Part shown: positions 33,691-46,732 of the stretch, piece by piece
How positions within the stretch are numbered: the stretch's first letter is position 1
Layout: each line of letters opens with the position of its first letter
NCBI GenBank assembly: GCA_958298945.1
Contig: OY282605.1
Coordinates: 40,526,811-40,590,810, forward strand
Length of the DNA: 64,000 bases
From: Atherix ibis
Taxonomy: Eukaryota; Arthropoda; Insecta; Diptera; Athericidae
Reading direction: 5' to 3'
The notes under the pieces: generated by a model
What the model was told of the DNA's origin: nothing
Seen by the model: the letters and a program-made list of their open reading frames with translations, nothing else
Database searches by the model: none
Program-made: the position numbers and the translations under genes

Positions 33691-34948
33691 TAAGTTGTAA
33701 TAAAAAGTAATCCATTATTTTGCCAATAGATGGCTTTAGGAGTCTGTATATCCCGTTTTAAAAGTGTGATCGAGTTGCACTAGATGGCGTGAGAAAGATA
33801 AGATTTCGTACTAAAAAAGCTTTTCATACAGTTTTGTGATTACTTGACTCAGTATTTTTTTAGCACGCATCAAAAATGGACACCAACAAAGCGAAAATGC
33901 GCCATATTTTACAGTTTTTCTTCGATAAAGGCGAAAACGTAAGCCAGGCAGCTGAAAATGTGAATAGTGTTTATGGTCCTGATACTGTAACAGCCAATCA
34001 CGCGCAATTTTGGTTTCGTCGATTCCGTTCCGGTAATTTTGATGTCAAAGATGCACCACGCTCTGGAAGGCCAATTGTCGAAAATGTCGATAAAATAATG
34101 GAAATCGTCGAGTCCGACCGTCACGTAAGCACTGTTTCGCTTGCCCAGGAGCTAAACATTGCACACAAAAAAACCGTTTGGAACCACTTAAATAAGGCTG
34201 GATACAAAAAGAAGATCGATGTATGGGTGCCACACGAGTTATCGCAAAAAAACCTCATGGACCGCTGCTTAATCGCAATAATATCGATCCATTTCTGAAG
34301 CGGATGGTTACTGGTGATGAAAAGTGGGTCACTTACGACAATGTCAAGCGACAACGGTCGTGGTCAAATCTCGGTCACCCGGCGCAAACGGTGGTCAAGC
34401 CATGATTGACAGCCAGGAAGGTTTTGCTGTGTGTTTGGTGGGACTGGCAGGGAATCATCTACTATGAGCTGCTCCCCTACGGCCGAACTCTTAATTCGGG
34501 CCTATACTGTCAACAATTGGAGCGTCTGAAAGAAGCAATCGCCCAGAAGCGGCCAGCTTTGGCCAATAGGAGAGGAATTGTGTTCCATCAGGATAACGCC
34601 AGGCCGCATACATCGATAGTGACTCGCCAGAAGTTCCGGGACCTTGGTTGGGACGTTCTTATGCATCCACCTTATAGTCCGGACCTGGCACCAAGTGATT
34701 ACCACCTCTTCCTGTCTATGACGAATTATTTTGCAGGTGAAAAATTCGCCTCAAGAGAAGATTGTGAAAATCGACTGTCCCGGTTTTCTGCCAATAGGGA
34801 CGAGCGTTTCTATGAGAGAGGCATTATGAAATTACCTCCAAAATGGCAAAAAGTTATCGAACAAAACCTAAATCGTATCATTCTATCTATGCTAAATAAA
34901 ACCTTCAATTTAATGCAAAAATAATGGATTTCTTTTTACTAAACTTTA
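33691..34948 (+). mobile_element. DD34D mariner, full length, inactive
   Basis: Ends TAAGTTGTAATAAAAAGTAA and complementary ...TCTTTTTACTAAACTTTA. Same family as 50954-52218 and the fragment 53590-53908. About 1258 bp. Confidence 0.92.
33876..34924 (+). pseudogene. Mariner transposase with a 19-bp deletion and a stop
   Basis: MDTNKAKMRHILQFFFDKGE to LSQKNLMDR is open (33876-34290). A 19-bp deletion (sequence kept in the copy at 51116 as ISICESL) shifts the frame; the next frame has MVTGDEKWVTYDN and a TGA at 34403 where the other copy reads a glycine. The last frame holds VFHQDNARPHTS and SPDLAPSDYHLF with intact Asp. The C-terminal end differs because about 10 bp are lost before the stop. 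Confidence 0.92.
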
Positions 34949-37790
34949 CATATTAACTATAAATAATTTAAAATTAATATCCATCAATTAATGTCCGAAT
35001 AAAAACCCGAAATATACGAAAAGTCAGGAAAAAATTATCTCAAAAGGTTCAAATCCTGCAAGAAATTTTATAATAATTATTTAAATAATATTATATATTT
35101 TATATAATGGCAAAATATAAAAAATAAATTTAAATAAAAATTTCATTTTAATTTAATTTAAAAATATACTTGACTAAACTTTTTTTTCCAAAGTGCAAAT
35201 TGGATATTTTTCTATTAGTATTTAAATTTTTTTTAAAAGTGTTAAAATTCGTACTTTAATTACGAATTATGTAGTAATAACAAGTGTTAAAATTCGTATT
35301 ATAATTACAAATTAAGTAAATAATTTCATTTAAAAAAATATAATCATATTAATATTTTTGCCATCAATTTAAATGAAATAATAGATTTAAAAAGAAAAAT
35401 TTTAATTTATTTTTCTCTTCTAGAAAATTTAATGAAATTTTCTTTGGGAGCCTAAGACTATTTCCCAATTACGTATTCAGTTGACGAAATAGAAAAAAAG
35501 CTTTTGACTATTTGTAGGCATATTACCTTAGAGTGGAATATTCTTCTATAAGACATCTCCATATCATCATCCCCGAGAATCCTGCCAAAATTGGTGTATT
35601 ACTACTTTATAAGAATACATAAAATTCTGAACATACAAACTGTTTAGCATTCGTACGTGTATATGATATTTGAAGCTTATTTGGGATTTTCTTTCGGGTA
35701 AAACTATCATCTTATTATCCAATTTTGTACCTTATTTCACTATGCAAAAATTAATGAGACTGCCTTTTTCGGCAATAGTTTTATTTTCTTTTTTAAAAAA
35801 AAATCAATATTTTCCCCTCCAATCAATAGTTTGCGATGTTTCCATTGTTCGTGGCAGTGGTGGTGGGTCTCCTCGGTTACATATCTTTAGATATTATCGT
35901 AGCGTACGAAGATAAAGTCCTCTTCAACTTTCATAAAATTTCAGTTTTCAATGTTACGGGCCTTCCTGAACAAGATACGTTTTCCACTGGTCCTCAGTCC
36001 TTTGAACATGCCTTATGCCATTGAACAACTTTTGCCTTAACCAGAAATCACATTATATTAATATGGGTTCGCTGTTACTTTTCATAAGTCAAAGTCCAGG
36101 AGTTCACCCAACTACCTACATAAAATTTGATGGTACAACGTTGTCCTAAATTCCGCTGTTGCACAATTTCACTTATCACGCTTTATAGGGTCGTGTTGTT
36201 ACTGGAAGTAGTTGAAACTTGTCCTATCGTACAATTTATGCGGATAAAAAGGCCATAGTATTGCTAAATCACTCTAACCGGTGCCAATCTCATTATTTTT
36301 CTGCTATATCTTGAACCATTTCTAAAAATCAATTGCTATCTTATTCAGAATATTGGAATTCTACCAATTTTAATAGTTTTTATTCAACAAATACTTTTCC
36401 AAATTCGATTTTTTTTAAAAAAATTTTTTTCCAAAAATCGAAAAATATTTTTAAAAAATAAGTTAAAAAACTGATTGACTTTTAATTTAATTTAGAATAA
36501 AATACATTTAAAGAAATTATCAAACTTGCATGAATATCTGGACTTTTTTGTTACAATGAAAATATTTTCATCTAAATTTATTTTTTAAATTTCAAGAAAT
36601 GCTCAAAAAATTCAAAATTCTTCGAAATTCTGCAAATAAAAATTTTAAAAAGAAATTATCAATATTTATATGCTAAAAACCCCTCTTTCCTCCCCCTACT
36701 GCCTAAAAAAAAATTAAAAAAGGACAACCAATTTATTTTCAAGGATTTTTTGGCCTTCTGAAACCAATCATTTTCACCTGAAAACCATAATTCCTATTTA
36801 GGATATTTGAATTAACAACAACAAAAGTCAATTCATAAAATTACCGCAGATTTTATATTGAATAAATTCAAAAGACTCATCGTAATAAAAGGGTCCTTAA
36901 TGGATTTGTATACTCTACGTAAATTATGTTCAATAAAATTCACATAAAAGCTATTTTCTGTACATTGAAAAATTTCCATCACAATTTTATAACGTTTATC
37001 GTTAGCTGAGTAAACATTTTATATAAAATTATTGTATAATTGAATCATAAATAAATAAATAAATAAATATGCCTACCTTTATATATAAAAGTATCTAGTA
37101 AAGATGTTTATAAAATTGCTTTCCTAAGAATATTATTTTCAAGGAGATAATAAAATAAAACCATGAGAAAAGTTCAAGTACGTTCAAAAAATGATTTTTG
37201 CAAAATAATTTAATAATATTTTCTTTTACTTTTTTACATTTATGGCCTGGAGAGGAACCTTTATTTTATTATATTGTATTTGAAAGCACGAATTAATTAA
37301 TTTTTTTTTTGAAGAAAAAAAAGAAAAAAACAACAAAATTGAAAGAAAATATTTTTTTATGGGCAGACTATATTGCACAATATATGCCAAAGGATACTAT
37401 TCATAATTTTTTCTTAAAGACAAGAATTTTTTAATATATTCTAATCGGTCAAATAATTTAATTTAGTTGGAATCATATCCATTAACTCTGACTATTTATG
37501 GTATTTGTGGTAACTAACAAAAGGACGATTGAACTTTTATAGACTCCTTTTCAAAGATGGTATTCCAAGTTAAAAGGGTCATTTTCGTTATCTTATTGCT
37601 CGTCTCTAAAGGGTAATTGAAAATGTTTTGAAATTGACATCAATTTATTTTATAGTCATTTCCGTTTGAATGTTAAATTGAGAGTCGTATACTCGTAGAA
37701 AGATACAACTTATTTCAATTTCATTGTTTCGTTGGCTGTATCCAAAATGGCCGGTGTTGTTGTAAACCAAATGTCTACAAATTTAAAAAA
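34949..37790. other. AT-rich, putative EFR3 intron; nothing firm
   Basis: A + strand frame at 35836-36021 begins with a hydrophobic stretch (MFPLFVAVVVGLLGYISL) but shows no family motif or splice support. 36400-37450 is homopolymer-rich. Confidence 0.4.
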
Positions 37791-37794
37791 ATGT

Positions 37795-39410
37795 TCGTCC
37801 ACAAATTAAAAAAAAATTTCTTGTAATAGAATAAGCTTTATGCGCGTTCTTAGACGTAGACGAGGCATTTGATAACACCTCCTTTGAGTCCGTAGAGAAG
37901 GTGATCTTACGCAGAGAAGTTGAAGTCCCAACGATTAGCTGGATTAGGGTCGTCCTTTTTAGCCGCAATATCACTGCCAAAATTTAGAAATGTTTCGGTG
38001 ACTGCAAGAGCTGTTAAGGGTTGTGCATAAGTAGGGGTACGATCACCCCTACTTTATTCACTTGTCATTGATGATCTATTCGTCAAATTATCTGCAGTTC
38101 AAGGTTATGCTAATGACCTGGTATTGATGATCAGGGTGGAATATGAAGATACAAATTTGGGCCGAATGCAGAGGTCCCTAAACCTATTATACACTTAATG
38201 CTAAGAGGCGGATCTCAATATAAACCCTCACAAAACGGTATTAGTTCCATTCACTAAGAAGCATAATTTAAACCTCACAAAGGTCAAGATGAATGGAACT
38301 GAACTTGAGTTCTCTACTGAGGTCAAATATCTAGGGGCCATTCTGGATCAAAAATTGAGCTGGAACTCATACCTTACCAGTGTAACTGATAGAGAAACTT
38401 TTGGGCTGGTCATAGGCTCTTCGTTAGAACATGGGACCCGCAACGAAACATGATAGAGTGGTAATATCTGGCAATATTTAGACCCATCATCACCTACGCG
38501 GCTCTCGTTTGGTGGCCAAAGGATGAACAACATACTTACCTATCGTAAAGTTGTCCTAAGCACTTGCGCCGCGACAGCTCTTGAAGCTTTTTTGACCTGC
38601 CCTACCTTTGCATTTGTATATTAAAGGGACGCTGCTAAAAGGGCTTTCACGTTAGCGCATTCCAAAAGGGCTTTCACTGTTTAAACATCTTTAGGTTATA
38701 TCGGACCTAAATAAATTCCAGGAAGCCAACTATCTCTCAGACACAGTGCCGAGAAAACCTAACTTAAATCAGTCCTTCAAAGTATTTCTAATAGAGCGCT
38801 TAACTTGAAAGAAGGGAAGTGAGACTCATTTTTTACACAGACAGTTTTAAAGCGGATGTTGGTATTTGAGCGGGTGCACCCGGACCTTATTACCGTCTAT
38901 CTAATGCACTTGGTAAATTCTCATCCATTTTTCAGGCAGAAATATATGCCATAGAGCTTTGTACTGAAGAGGGTATCTGCATTGAAAGTTTGTTATTCAT
39001 TCCAAACTAGTTTGGGGTCCTAAATCAGCTAGCTAGATACATCAATGTAACTTTGTTGTGGGTGCCAGTTCATTAGGGGAACTGAGCGTAACGAATTAGC
39101 AGACAAAGTTGCCGAAAAGGTAGCAAATACTCCGTTTATTGGACCAGAACCCTTCTGTGACTACCCAAAGGGCCACCTGTGGTCCATTATAGAGTGCTGG
39201 GAACGCGGGGTCAAAAGATCGCACTGGGGTAATTACCCAAGCATGAATCACTCAAGTAAATTCAATGCCTTGTATAAAAACAACGGGTGCACAGGTCCAT
39301 TCAGAAGTTAAAAATGTGCTATCGAGTGAAGGTATTGCTCTCCAGTAACAATTAGAGTAACGCTATTTCCACCTTCAGAAAAGACCATTTTTAACGTAAA
39401 TGCACATCCC
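37795..39410 (+). mobile_element. R1/LOA-type non-LTR retrotransposon remnant with RNase H
   Basis: Broken frames show SPLLYSLVIDDLFVKLSAVQ, a decayed YADD (GYANDLVLMI at 38107), NPHKTVLVPFTKK, GTELEFSTEVKYLGAILDQK and LSWNSYL: the palm-thumb order of non-LTR RT. Downstream, FYTDSFKADVG near 38834 and ERNELADKVAEK near 39095 are RNase H motifs. Clade assignment is by general resemblance. Both ends missing. Confidence 0.78.
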
Positions 39411-40227
39411 ATTATCACGATTTAAGGGAGTAAATGTGGATTTTCATTTATTCACTACTATCTTTTTTGTTTATTAACATAACCATTCAAATATAAATGC
39501 CCTTCGGCAACCGTTAAAATGTCTAAATGAAAATCAGCGTTATTATTAATGGCTTATTAATAATAACCGCAATTTTCATTAATAATGAACGAAAATAACC
39601 TGATTTCATAGTAAATTTGACATTTCTATACTTTAGAAATTATAATTATAAACTGTCAAAACTTTTTTAAAATGGCGATCTGTCAAAGTTGTTTCTCTTA
39701 TAATATTAAATATAAAAACAATTAATTTTTTTTATATTTAATATTAAATAATTTTTTAAAAATTTTAACTTTATTTAATATAATTTAGGTAAATAAATTT
39801 GCAGATATATTGATATTTTAGAAAATGTTCATTTACACAAAATTGTTTGATAATAATTTTAAATATTTTATTATTTTTTCAATGATATAGTTTTCCTCTC
39901 TTTTTAGTAAAAAAAATAGAATTTCGATATTATTTAGTTTTTAATAAATATAATTTTTATATTTTATAATTTTGAAAACCGTTAGCATTTTGAGAAAAGT
40001 AACAAAAAAATTTAAGTTACAAAATAACCATTTGTAATTGGATCAATTATTTTTTATTAGTTCATATGTGTTTCTGATCTGTTAATACCTTAAAATTAGA
40101 TCACAATAACAAACAATATATTAGCGTTAATAAATTCCCCCCCCCCCAATAACTTTTTTTAAGGCTACAATACCCTTCCGGTAGGAGGTCCTTAAAAAAC
40201 TGATCTACAGCTCCTATTAATGTACTA
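39411..40227. other. AT-rich, nothing recognised
   Basis: Contains a run of C near 40138-40147 and AT tracts only. Confidence 0.5.
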
Positions 40228-40345
40228 TTATTGATAGTTTTTATACCACAAGCTATTGTTTTTTTTTAATTTTGACGAGTGATAAAAGTCACATTGGCTC
40301 AAATTTGTTGAATATAGATGATAGGGCAGAAGATAGCACTTTTTC
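40228..40345 (-). mobile_element. Mariner-like remnant
   Basis: The - strand reads LPYHLYSTNLSQCDFYHSSK, a decayed LPHPPYSPDLSPCDFYLFPK motif around the third catalytic Asp. No other part is visible. Confidence 0.5.
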
Positions 40346-40398
40346 AGATATATGCAGATTTTTAATAAAAATCTCTTTCTTTGGGAGAGTATTATGAA

Positions 40399-40453
40399 TT
40401 TTTTGGAATGCTCAGAGTATAATAAAAGATTATACTCTGAGCATTCCAAAAAA
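40399..40453. repeat. Perfect inverted repeat, 25-bp arms, 5-nt loop
   Basis: Arms 40399-40423 and 40429-40453 are exact complements (TTTTTTGGAATGCTCAGAGT...), with loop AAAAG. No transposon ends nearby. Confidence 0.95.
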
Positions 40454-43284
40454 ACTCGCCATGATCTTGCCAGTTGGGGAATCTATTGTTGCCTACTTCG
40501 TCAACTTTTCGAAATTCCCATCGATTTGGATCATATAATATAAAAAAATCATTTAAATTGGACTTTCTTCAAGTTTGTAGTCCTCTACTAGGCCCCAGTT
40601 ATCGCACATCCTTTTCGTTCCCAATGTGGGTAATTTTGAATTTTCTATCTTTAATCATCAATCACAATTTCATGAATTTTTTTCCACCCCTTTTGGAAAA
40701 TTACCGTATTTTGGGTGGCCATATTAGTCAAGACTGCGGTTTTTATCTTCACAGGGATATTATCCCATCCACTTACGTACGCTTCTACGAGGTCTTCTCA
40801 AAAAGTATCGCGAATTTTGAATTTCCGCGGGTTACGTATATTCGATTTTCGGTATGTTTTTACGTATATTCGATTTTCGAGGATTGAAAAAAACGTTGGC
40901 ACAAATGTATAATATCTGGTGGGGATTACTTTGAAGGGTACAAAAACGATATTCATGAATAAATAAATAATTTTAAAAAAAAACACAAAATTCGCGATGA
41001 ACAGACCTCGTACAATAATTTACAGAGAGGAGTTGCCAAGAACTACATTTAATTTCAATTGGGATTGGTTAGTTATTGTAAGCTTGCTACCCCATTTCTT
41101 TCATTCACAACAAAACTATAAATAAAAAACGCTCCCAAAAAACTATGACATTTTTTCAACTTCTATTTATCACGTAATTTGTTGATAGATAGAGCCACCA
41201 AAAGAACTTAACTACGCCATCTGTACTATTTTTCTGGTATTTATGGTTCAAACCCCATAAAGTAAATATTTTTTACTGGAAGTATAAGGTAAAATTTTTT
41301 GACTAAGTATTAATATCTATTAATTAACAGTTTAAAGATAAATATCTTTAATTAGATAAGTTGAAATTTTTCAAAAGAGAAAACACTGAATTTTTTAGAT
41401 TGTTTTACACTTTTCCAGTGAAAATTAATTACTCTAAATAATTAAGGTCAACTGCCTGGATAATTTTTTTCGAATAGCAATTAATCAAACTAACTGAAAT
41501 CCATTAATAATCGCTTTTATTAAAATGTTATAAATTTTTAATATGCCAAATAGGAATTTTCTCTTAAAATTCTTTTTAAATTCATATCATTACTAATTTT
41601 AAAGTTAAATTTATTCACTTCTAGATACGTTTCCATATATTTATAAATTTAATGCAGGGATTCCATTTATAATACTTTTTTTCGAAAGAAAGACTTCTAT
41701 TAACATATAAAAATCGATAAGAGCTTACATATTAACTAATTGGTTAATCAATAATAAATTTTCCGTAAACACAGCGGGCATGTTTTTACATATCTTAAAA
41801 AAATATTAATTTATTGTATCATTAGGAATAGTAAATTATTATTTTCTCTAATTTTATAGGTTAACATAATAATAAAGTTTATTGGTAAAAAGAAGGTAAA
41901 CAAATTTAGTAAAATAAATAAAATGTTCATAATTATATTTATAATCGAATATTATGAATTTCCTTTCTAATCATCATATTTATAAAAAAAATTATATAAA
42001 TAAAATTAATAATCAAAATTTTCAGTTACAATAAATTTCGTAAAAATAAATTTCAGGGTACTTGACTAATCAAAATATGACCAAATATTAAATAGAAAAA
42101 AAATCCTAATAAAACCTATAAAAATCAAATAATTAATCATTTATAAAAATTGAAAATATTTAAACTTATTAAAATTTTTGTAATATTCTATAAAATTACA
42201 ACCAATTTAAATCGAAAATGTCCAATTTCAATTAATCGATTGACAATATTTCATTTATAGTTTACAATATATTGTAAATCAGACTCACATAATGAAAGGG
42301 GAAAAAAATATAAAATTATTTTAAATAATGCTTAATTTTTATTTCGAAATTATTTTTTAAAAATTACTAATATAATGAAAATTTTTTTAAAAACATCTAA
42401 AGAAAATTTGGTGGCAATAATTTTTTATTTAGTTTTTGTTGGTATGTATTTATTTTTAATCTTATTTCAGATATTTCTTATAAAAATCTCCAAAAAATAT
42501 AGTTTTCCTGTAATTTTATTGTTAATTGCTAAACTATTTTTGTAATTATCTTTTTTGGAACAAAAATTATTATTTTTTCATATACAAAACGGCATTGAAA
42601 AAAATTATCTAAATTTCAAAGAGGGGAAGTTTAAGAAATTTTTTCTAAAAGCACATATATTTTTAAAAAGTTTTCTATTATAAATAATATCATAAAATAC
42701 TCCCTCTTCCTCCTTACGAAATAAATTCATAATTTCCTAAAAAAAACGTTCTTCAATTTTTATATCCAATCTAAAACTAAATTTACTTTTATTGATTTTT
42801 AATATGTATAATTTTTTTTTAATTTAAATACCTACAATATATATTTATTTAATACAATTTTTAATAATATCAAATATTAATAAATTTAATTAAATATTAA
42901 AGATATTTTGGAGAAAAAAAACCACAAGAAAATTCAAATGTCATTACCACCTTTTACCTAAGAAAGTTAATAAACTGGTTGCTTTTAACAGTGTATCCCG
43001 TTAAAAATTGTTATTCATTTAATGTCTGCAAGTTGTCATTTCTGATTATATTCCTCTTCAAGTCAAAATGTCAAATTGACATAATTTTGAACAACAAAAA
43101 ACTAAAAAGTTAAAAGGGAGTTTTTTTTTGGGTATCTCGTTGTTTCCACATTAATTTACTGCTAGCATTTCGCGTTTTTTTTGGAGTTTCACGTCGTTTT
43201 TAGATTAATTTTCCGATATTTTCATTGCCGATTCATAGATTCGTCAACTTTTCTGTAAATAGTCGGTGATTTCTAATCACAACA
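40454..43284. other. AT-rich; last part is upstream of EFR3
   Basis: 40454-42980 shows no gene. 43100-43284 is less monotonous and, directly before the ATG, should contain the 5' UTR and promoter of the short EFR3 form; no TATA or Inr element can be assigned with confidence. Confidence 0.45.
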
Positions 43285-46200
43285 ATGCTAGGTCAGTGTG
43301 CAAAATAAATGAACAGATTTAAAGATAAGAAATTATCTCTTCGATTATTATTACGAAACAGTATCTTTTGGATAATGGTTCATTTAGAAATGAATAATGA
43401 GACTCTTTGAATTAATTTGTTTGTTATAAAATTTGGAATTTTTGTTGTTGTCCGGCATTATTAAATAACTGAAATTTGTTGTAAATTTTCAGGTTGTTGC
43501 GGCTGCTGTTCGGCTCTGCGTCCGCGATACAAACGATTGGTTGATAATATTTTCCCCGAAAATCCTGAAGATGGATTGGTTAAATCCAATATGGAGAAGC
43601 TGACATTCTATTCTTTGAGTTCACCGGATAAGCTAGATCGCATTGGTGAATATTTATACCGAAAAGCAACCAAAGACATTAATCGCAGACGATACAAGTG
43701 AGTAGCCACTATTAAAAACTTGATGAAATTATATCAATTATACTTTTTAGATTTGTAGAAATCGCTATGGAAGCGATGGATTTACTGCTGATGGCATGCC
43801 ACGCACAAACTCTCAACTTATTCGTTGAATCATTTCTGCGTATGGTTCAGAAATTGCTCGAAGACTCGAATCCGAATTTACAAATAATGGCAACTAATTC
43901 AGTAATTAACTTATAAATATGGAAGTTGGAAATGGTTTTGGTCATATTTTGTTATTTTAGTTTGTGAAATTTGCTAACATTGAAGAAGACACTCCATCGT
44001 ATCATAGACGTTACGATTTCTTTATTTCCAAGTTCTCTTCAATGTGCCACGGAAACCATGACAATATCGAATTGCGTGATAGTATACGGTTAGCCGGTAT
44101 CAAAGGCCTTCAAGGTGTTATTCGTAAAACAGTTTCAGACGATTTAGTTGAGAATATTTGGGAGAAACAGCACATGGAAAAAATAGTACCATCTTTACTT
44201 TTCAATATGCAGGTAACCGTTGGGATTTATTTTTATAAAAAATACGTCTAATAATAACGAATAAACTCTGTTCGGTCGGTAAGTCTGGACCACTAACTTC
44301 CACTGAAGATGCAACTCCGACTACACCGCCCGTTTTAGCCGAATCTGTGTTGCGTGAACTAGTTAGTCGAGCTTCATTCGCTCATATTCGATCAGTTCTA
44401 AATCCTTTGTTAACGTAATTTCACAAAAAAAATTACTTCAACTAGATAAGTTTCTATAAATTTTTTCTTCATTTAATATAGGCATTTAGATCGTCATACA
44501 TTGTGGGTACCAAACAAGTTCGCTATTCACACTTTCCGTGTCGTTATGATATCGATTCAGCCACAATATTCATACACAGTAGTTGAAATACTCATGCAGC
44601 ATTTGGATATAAATCTAAAGTCATCTCCCAGCACCCGTACATCATTAGCGGTAGTTCTGTCGAAAATTATTGCAATTGCAGCTGGCGAGAGTGTCGGACC
44701 ATCAGCGCTAGATATCATAAATAATTTGTTAACGCATCTGAAAACTAGTGTGAGCACCACAAGCGAAATCACGCCAGAAGAGTCCCAGTACCAGGAAGCA
44801 TTGATTAACGCTTTGGGGGAATTTGCTAATCATCATCCGGACTATCAGAAAATCGAAATTATGCTCTTCATTATGAACACGGTACCAGATATATCGAAAA
44901 AGGGAAAAGGAGACCAACTGCTGCAAAATATTTTGCTCAAATGTCTACTGAAGGTTGGCACACAGTATCGAACTGCCTCGTTCGAGAAGGCATTCCCCGC
45001 CTCATTCTTACAACCATTGCTGAAAATAGCACGAATCCCACACGATCCAACACGACTCATCGTAATGCAAATATTCCAGGCACTTCTCGACCGTCACCAA
45101 AACCAAAACATACTTAGTACGATCGGTGTTAAGAATTATCCCACACTATCGCTGGAGAGTCCGTCACGTTTAGATATAATCTTTACGCACAAATATGGTT
45201 CAAACATTATGCAAGCCCTGGTCGATGGAATGGCGCTGTCCGATGAATTAGAGGCCATGACTTCAAGTTACAATACGGCCGCTTTACTTATAGTCGAGAC
45301 GGCTTGCAGTGAAACAGTTCAGGAATTTTTACTTTTCATTATGGGGTAATTTACTTATTCAAATAATTTTGTGCAAAATTTTATATTTAATTTCCTTTAA
45401 CTTTTTACAGCATCCAGCAAATCGCAATCGGTTCGAACGACATGGGCTCTGTTCACAAGGCAAACTTGCACTCAATCGCTATTTCACTGCTCTGCTTGGT
45501 AGCTCGTATTACTGGCATCAATAACATCATGGAATACTCACAAAAGCTGGTTGAGGCTAGAAAAGATGAAGCTGGATATATTCTGCCACCGTTGCTCGAT
45601 AACACAAATCCAACGTTAAAGGTCAATTTAAATGTGCCACATTTAATGATTGACAAAATGGCTCTGGCTGAATGCCTACAAAGTGCTGGCATGGATTTCA
45701 ACCGCGTACAAACTGGAATGCCCTATGCTTTAAACCAAATCGACAATCCCGCTCACAGACAGTCATGGGTTGAGGCAGGTTCGTAGAGTCTTCCCTATCT
45801 CAGTATTGTTTTGGTATTTTACTTTTTTTTCTTTTTTTTTGAATAATAGCTGGTTCAATAACTACTCGAAACAGTTCGACTGACTTGACTGCGTACAATA
45901 ACGATGTGGATAGTGTGAACAGTTCGCCTGGTGTTCTAAAGGTAAATAATTATTTTTCTTTGCTTACGTGACTAGAGTTGAAACGTTGACTATCTTTCAC
46001 AGAAACCACTTACAATGGATTTGAATTACGATTCCATGAAGCGAGCACTTGCTGAGCCAACGGAAGCCAACAAGCGGGAGGAACGTGAGCGACAAGTGCA
46101 AATCGGAAAAATGTTCCGTGAAAACGACTTTGACGATCTGCTGCGAAAAACCGAACCGAAGGTTGTTATGGTTTCCTTAAATTTCATTCAACTTCAACTA

Positions 46201-46377
46201 ATAACTTTTCAATTTTCTTGGATTAAAAAATTTCAGCACGATGACATTCAAAGCAAACTCAACGATTTGTTCAACTCTTTGGCTGTAGAACGTCAACTTA
46301 ACCAGCTTGAACTTAAAAATTCCAAAAATAAAAAACCAATTTACGAAAATAATTTCCCAGAACTATTTTTCTATTAA
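43285..46377 (+). CDS. stmA: EFR3 homologue (rolling blackout), ten coding exons, 789 aa
   Basis: Membrane anchor of the PI4KIIIalpha complex (with TTC7 and FAM126) that keeps plasma-membrane PI4P/PIP2; in Drosophila needed for synaptic transmission and phototransduction. Exons: 43285-43291, 43493-43697, 43751-43901, 43961-44212, 44284-44414, 44482-45345, 45411-45778, 45850-45941, 46003-46161, 46237-46377; phases all fit. N-terminus MLGCCGCCSALRPRYKRLVD with Cys4, 5, 7, 8, the palmitoylation site. Then ARM/HEAT-like helices (LVKSNMEKLTFYSLSSPDKL, SFVKFANIEEDTPSYHRRYD, ALINALGEFANHHPDYQKIE). C-terminal KKPIYENNFPELFFY. The first coding exon has only 7 nt. The acceptor before 44284 is weak but lies 30 nt after a CTAAT branch site. 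The last intron is 75 nt, in frame and without a stop. Confidence 0.95.
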
Positions 46378-46732
46378 ATTAATAGTTTTTTTTTTGTTTT
46401 TTGGAATTAAATTATCAAATAACTATGATGGCAGTGGCGCTTATTTTTAAAAGCAAAATGGAACTGATAAGCAATGGATCTGGTTAGCGTTTTTTTCATG
46501 GGTAATTCTGTATTTTGAAAACGAAGTTTTCTATTTCTATTATTGTTTTTGTCTCATTTTAAATGAAAATTTTCTCAAATATTATTAAAAAGTTAATTAT
46601 AATAAAATTAAGAAAAATATCTTAAAATATTTATTATGGTTGGAAATAAACTATTTATTGTTAAAAAGAAAATTTTGTATTTTTTTAATGATTTTTCTTC
46701 ATAATAAATATTCGTATACTAAAAAAGTAAAG
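46378..46732. other. EFR3 3' flank
   Basis: AATAAA-like signals near 46600 and 46645 could serve EFR3 polyadenylation; otherwise AT-rich. Confidence 0.5.

Noticed and set aside
35836..36024. + frame MFPLFVAVVVGLLGYISL..., signal-anchor-like
   Set aside because: No downstream domain, donor or homology recognised; a short hydrophobic frame is easily random in T-rich DNA.
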